Made by a program: the position numbers and the translations under genes. The notes beneath the pieces were generated by a model. The model saw only the letters and a program-made list of their open reading frames with translations, was not told the origin of the DNA and searched no databases. Positions 21,710-23,519 of a DNA stretch of 23,519 bases are shown one piece after another; position 1 is the stretch's first letter, and every line of letters starts with the position of its first letter. The stretch spans positions 1 through 23,519 of the forward strand of contig JNDT01001497.1 in NCBI GenBank assembly GCA_000697055.1, in the 5' to 3' direction. Source of the stretch: Saksenaea vasiformis B4078 (lineage: Eukaryota > Mucoromycota > Mucoromycetes > Mucorales > Saksenaeaceae).

Positions 21710-22031
21710 GATGAGTCCTGAGACTACGTGAGCGAGTATGGAGAACTGTAAGGTACATATTTCATCCAGATATTTATAAAAGACACCCGTAATGCATGAC
21801 AGTATAAAAACGGGAAGAAAGATTCGTCATTACGTCGAATCTGGGGCAGGTTTGGGCTGCTTAGGTGGTATTAATTTATGTCGGTGAATTAGGCCATTAA
21901 CTTATGCAGACATACTCTGCAACGTCAAATGCACCAGAAACGTTACGTTACATTAGACAGAGATGATACTGAGAGGGTATCTACACGAAAATTTAAGAAC
22001 CAATAAAATACGTGAAAAGCTGAATAACTTA
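21710..22031. other. Region 3' of the Fanzor gene with two adjacent hairpins
   Basis: No coding pattern was seen. Two neighbouring inverted repeats are present: CCCGT (21786-21790) with ACGGG (21810-21814), and AGATTCG (21820-21826) with CGAATCT (21836-21842). In TnpB/Fanzor loci the guide RNA is usually made from sequence at and just beyond the 3' end of the nuclease gene, so this is the place to look for one; the stems are short and may be chance. Confidence 0.3.
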
Positions 22032-23519
22032 CTACAGTAATTGCCCTTCCGGGCGTTGCACCTGTCGAACCTGGGTTGGTTGACCAGCAAAATGGTTATC
22101 GAGCTGGAAAGTGCTCTTGTGCTTGGAACTGAAGGGAGCCAAAGGGATCCCGTCGGCGGAGATGACCATGGAAACACCTTTCAGTGCTATATTCCTTGCC
22201 GCATTCACATCACGACCCATTGTGTTGCGACCTTTTGCTAGACTGGGGCAATGGGGATTGACACAGCAGACGGCGCCGTTGCTTCTTCTGATTCGCCCGT
22301 CAGGAGTCCGATACTTCTGGAACTGCACCGGCTTGAGGCAGCAGTGACATGTCTTGCTCGTGTTGGACTCGTTGACGAAGATAACTAGACCATTTTCCCG
22401 TTGTTGCTGTCGCAGTCGCTTCGTTCCTCTGCGAGCATGGCCTTTGATCATCGAGTTGATGGGCTGCCAGTGACCATAAAAGTGCAGTGCAGGAGCTAAA
22501 GACGATCCCTCAGGAAAGTATTTCTTCCGTTCGGCGTCCATCAGTCGTTGATAAGTCTTCATAGTTCGAATCTCTCGTGTACGCCGTTCCCGTTCGATCC
22601 TCCTGTTTTCCGCATCTGTATCTCCTCTACCTTCACGGTTTGCTCGTTCTCTCCGGAGACGATGCTTGTCCGAATGGGTGTTATGATTAACACTTGACGC
22701 CCGAAGCTCCCAGCAAGGATACCCGCCTCCATGTATTTCACGTGCTTGGCCTGTTTGATATCGGATGATGGCGTCCATCATGACAGAGAAGGTTGTCACC
22801 GAAGTTACGGCTGTTGTACGAATTCCAGGGTCAATGCCACAGATGGGGACAGATCCTTCCCGAAGAAGATCCCGCGCAGAGGGCAACATCTAACAACGTC
22901 GTTAAATGGTCTGTGTTGAGACGCCAATAATACTTACTTCCTGAAGGTTCCCTTCCTTGACCATAGCATTTTCAGGTTTCATCTTCTGTTTCACTTTGCG
23001 TCGTTTTTTCCGTCTTGCCTGCCTTTTGATTGCCCTTGCCTTTCTTTTCGATATCTCTCTTGACCTTGTTCAGGCTATATCTGTCTCGGCGTGCTTGCTT
23101 TAGTTTGTCTTCTAGATCGATCAGGTCGCGCATCTTGCCACGGATGTCGCCACGCACATGTTCAAGCTTCTCGCATACGCCGCGGACCCTGCGTTTGGTA
23201 TAAGACTTGTTGTACTCCATTCGCAGTTTTTCAAGACGCCTGACCTGGGATCGCAAGGACTTGACTTGTTGTTCCAGCTGATAGATCTGTCGCTGCTTGC
23301 TTTCAAGTTGTTGATCCACTTGAACCTTGCCTGGTAGAGGTTCCTTGGTGGTTTCGGTGGTTGCTGATATCGCTCTGCGTCTCTCAAGCCCGGATATTTG
23401 AAACTTCCTCTGCTGGTCGATCTCGCCCATGAGTCGCACAGTCCATTCATTGATAAATACAAGTTTCCACCGAAACAGCAGATGACGATGTCTCATCATT
23501 TTTTGGATCTTGTTAACCT
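22032..23519 (-). CDS. Fanzor (TnpB-like RNA-guided nuclease), partial, with a frameshift
   Basis: Read on the minus strand from the window edge. A Lys/Arg/Gln-rich, coiled-coil-like part is open from 23517 to a TGA at 22974-22972. A GT-AG intron at 22937-22890 (48 nt, donor GTAAGT) leads into the last exon, 22889-22032 (285 residues). The frame that splices in phase into that exon (ending KPENAMVKEGNLQE) is one base off the upstream frame; the shift lies between about 23073 and 22975, with an A6 run (23004-23009) the likeliest site. In the last exon GIDPGIRTT supplies RuvC-I Asp20. The strand that normally carries the RuvC-II Glu reads LHFYGHW (Gly139), and the alternative Glu174 sits in VNESNTSKTC, just before the zinc ribbon (Cys181, Cys184, Cys208/209, Cys214). 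RDVNAARNI supplies RuvC-III Asp227. This rearranged glutamate is a Fanzor hallmark compared with bacterial TnpB. Fanzors are guided by an RNA to cut DNA and travel in transposons. Upstream coding sequence continues beyond 23519. It may be a pseudogene, or the extra base may be a sequencing error. Confidence 0.85.

Noticed and set aside
22937..22974. Reading the two Fanzor halves as separate complete genes
   Set aside because: The upstream half lacks an ending typical of a protein domain, and the shifted frame splices exactly in phase into the RuvC exon, so one interrupted gene is simpler.
1..23519. tRNA or rRNA genes
   Set aside because: No cloverleaf-like arrangement with B-box (GGTTCGAANCC) or rRNA-like sequence was noticed on either strand by eye; a dedicated scan was not possible.

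Overview
The window looks like chromosomal DNA of a filamentous fungus, most likely an early-diverging one (Mucoromycota / Mucorales-like). The genes are split by short introns (45-115 nt, GT-AG plus one GC-AG). Non-coding DNA is full of A/T homopolymers and microsatellites, and the products include the fungal ERMES subunit Mdm34 and a DUF3712-type membrane protein. The lineage is inferred from gene style, not from a marker gene.

Layout. 213-2680 (+): a protein tyrosine phosphatase with an N-terminal inactive rhodanese domain, of the fungal MAP-kinase phosphatase type (five exons). 3203-5018 (-): MDM34, the mitochondrial subunit of the ER-mitochondria tether (three exons), convergent with the phosphatase. 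5526-6386 (+): a weak, stop-interrupted coding remnant. 6415-7509 (-): a novel-looking single-pass membrane protein with a signal peptide, a glycosylated ectodomain and a proline/tyrosine-rich tail (three exons). 8593-9240 (-): a decayed Tc1/mariner transposase. 10620-12395 (+): mitochondrial dihydrolipoamide succinyltransferase KGD2, E2 of 2-oxoglutarate dehydrogenase (seven exons). 13080-18280 (-): a 1666-residue type II membrane protein with an internally duplicated DUF3712/LEA2-like lumenal region and a PKPSEE-repeat tail (four exons, one GC-AG intron). 18281-21328: a gene-poor stretch with two notable foldback structures. 21329-21709 (-): a decayed gene for a secreted QQGPL-repeat protein. 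22032-23519 (-): the C-terminal and middle part of a Fanzor (eukaryotic TnpB-like RNA-guided nuclease), running off the window edge.

The housekeeping genes (KGD2, MDM34, phosphatase) show no operon-like logic and are simply neighbours; two are mitochondrial. The right-hand 3-4 kb has an accessory, mobile-element character. The Fanzor there keeps its RuvC catalytic residues (with the glutamate in the rearranged Fanzor position) and its zinc ribbon, but the reading frame shifts by one base in the N-terminal half at or near an A6 run. Next to it lie a pseudogene whose stops are all glutamine-to-stop changes and a short region with two hairpins.

Exon boundaries were set by eye from splice consensus, reading frame and expected protein family sequence. 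No database search was possible.
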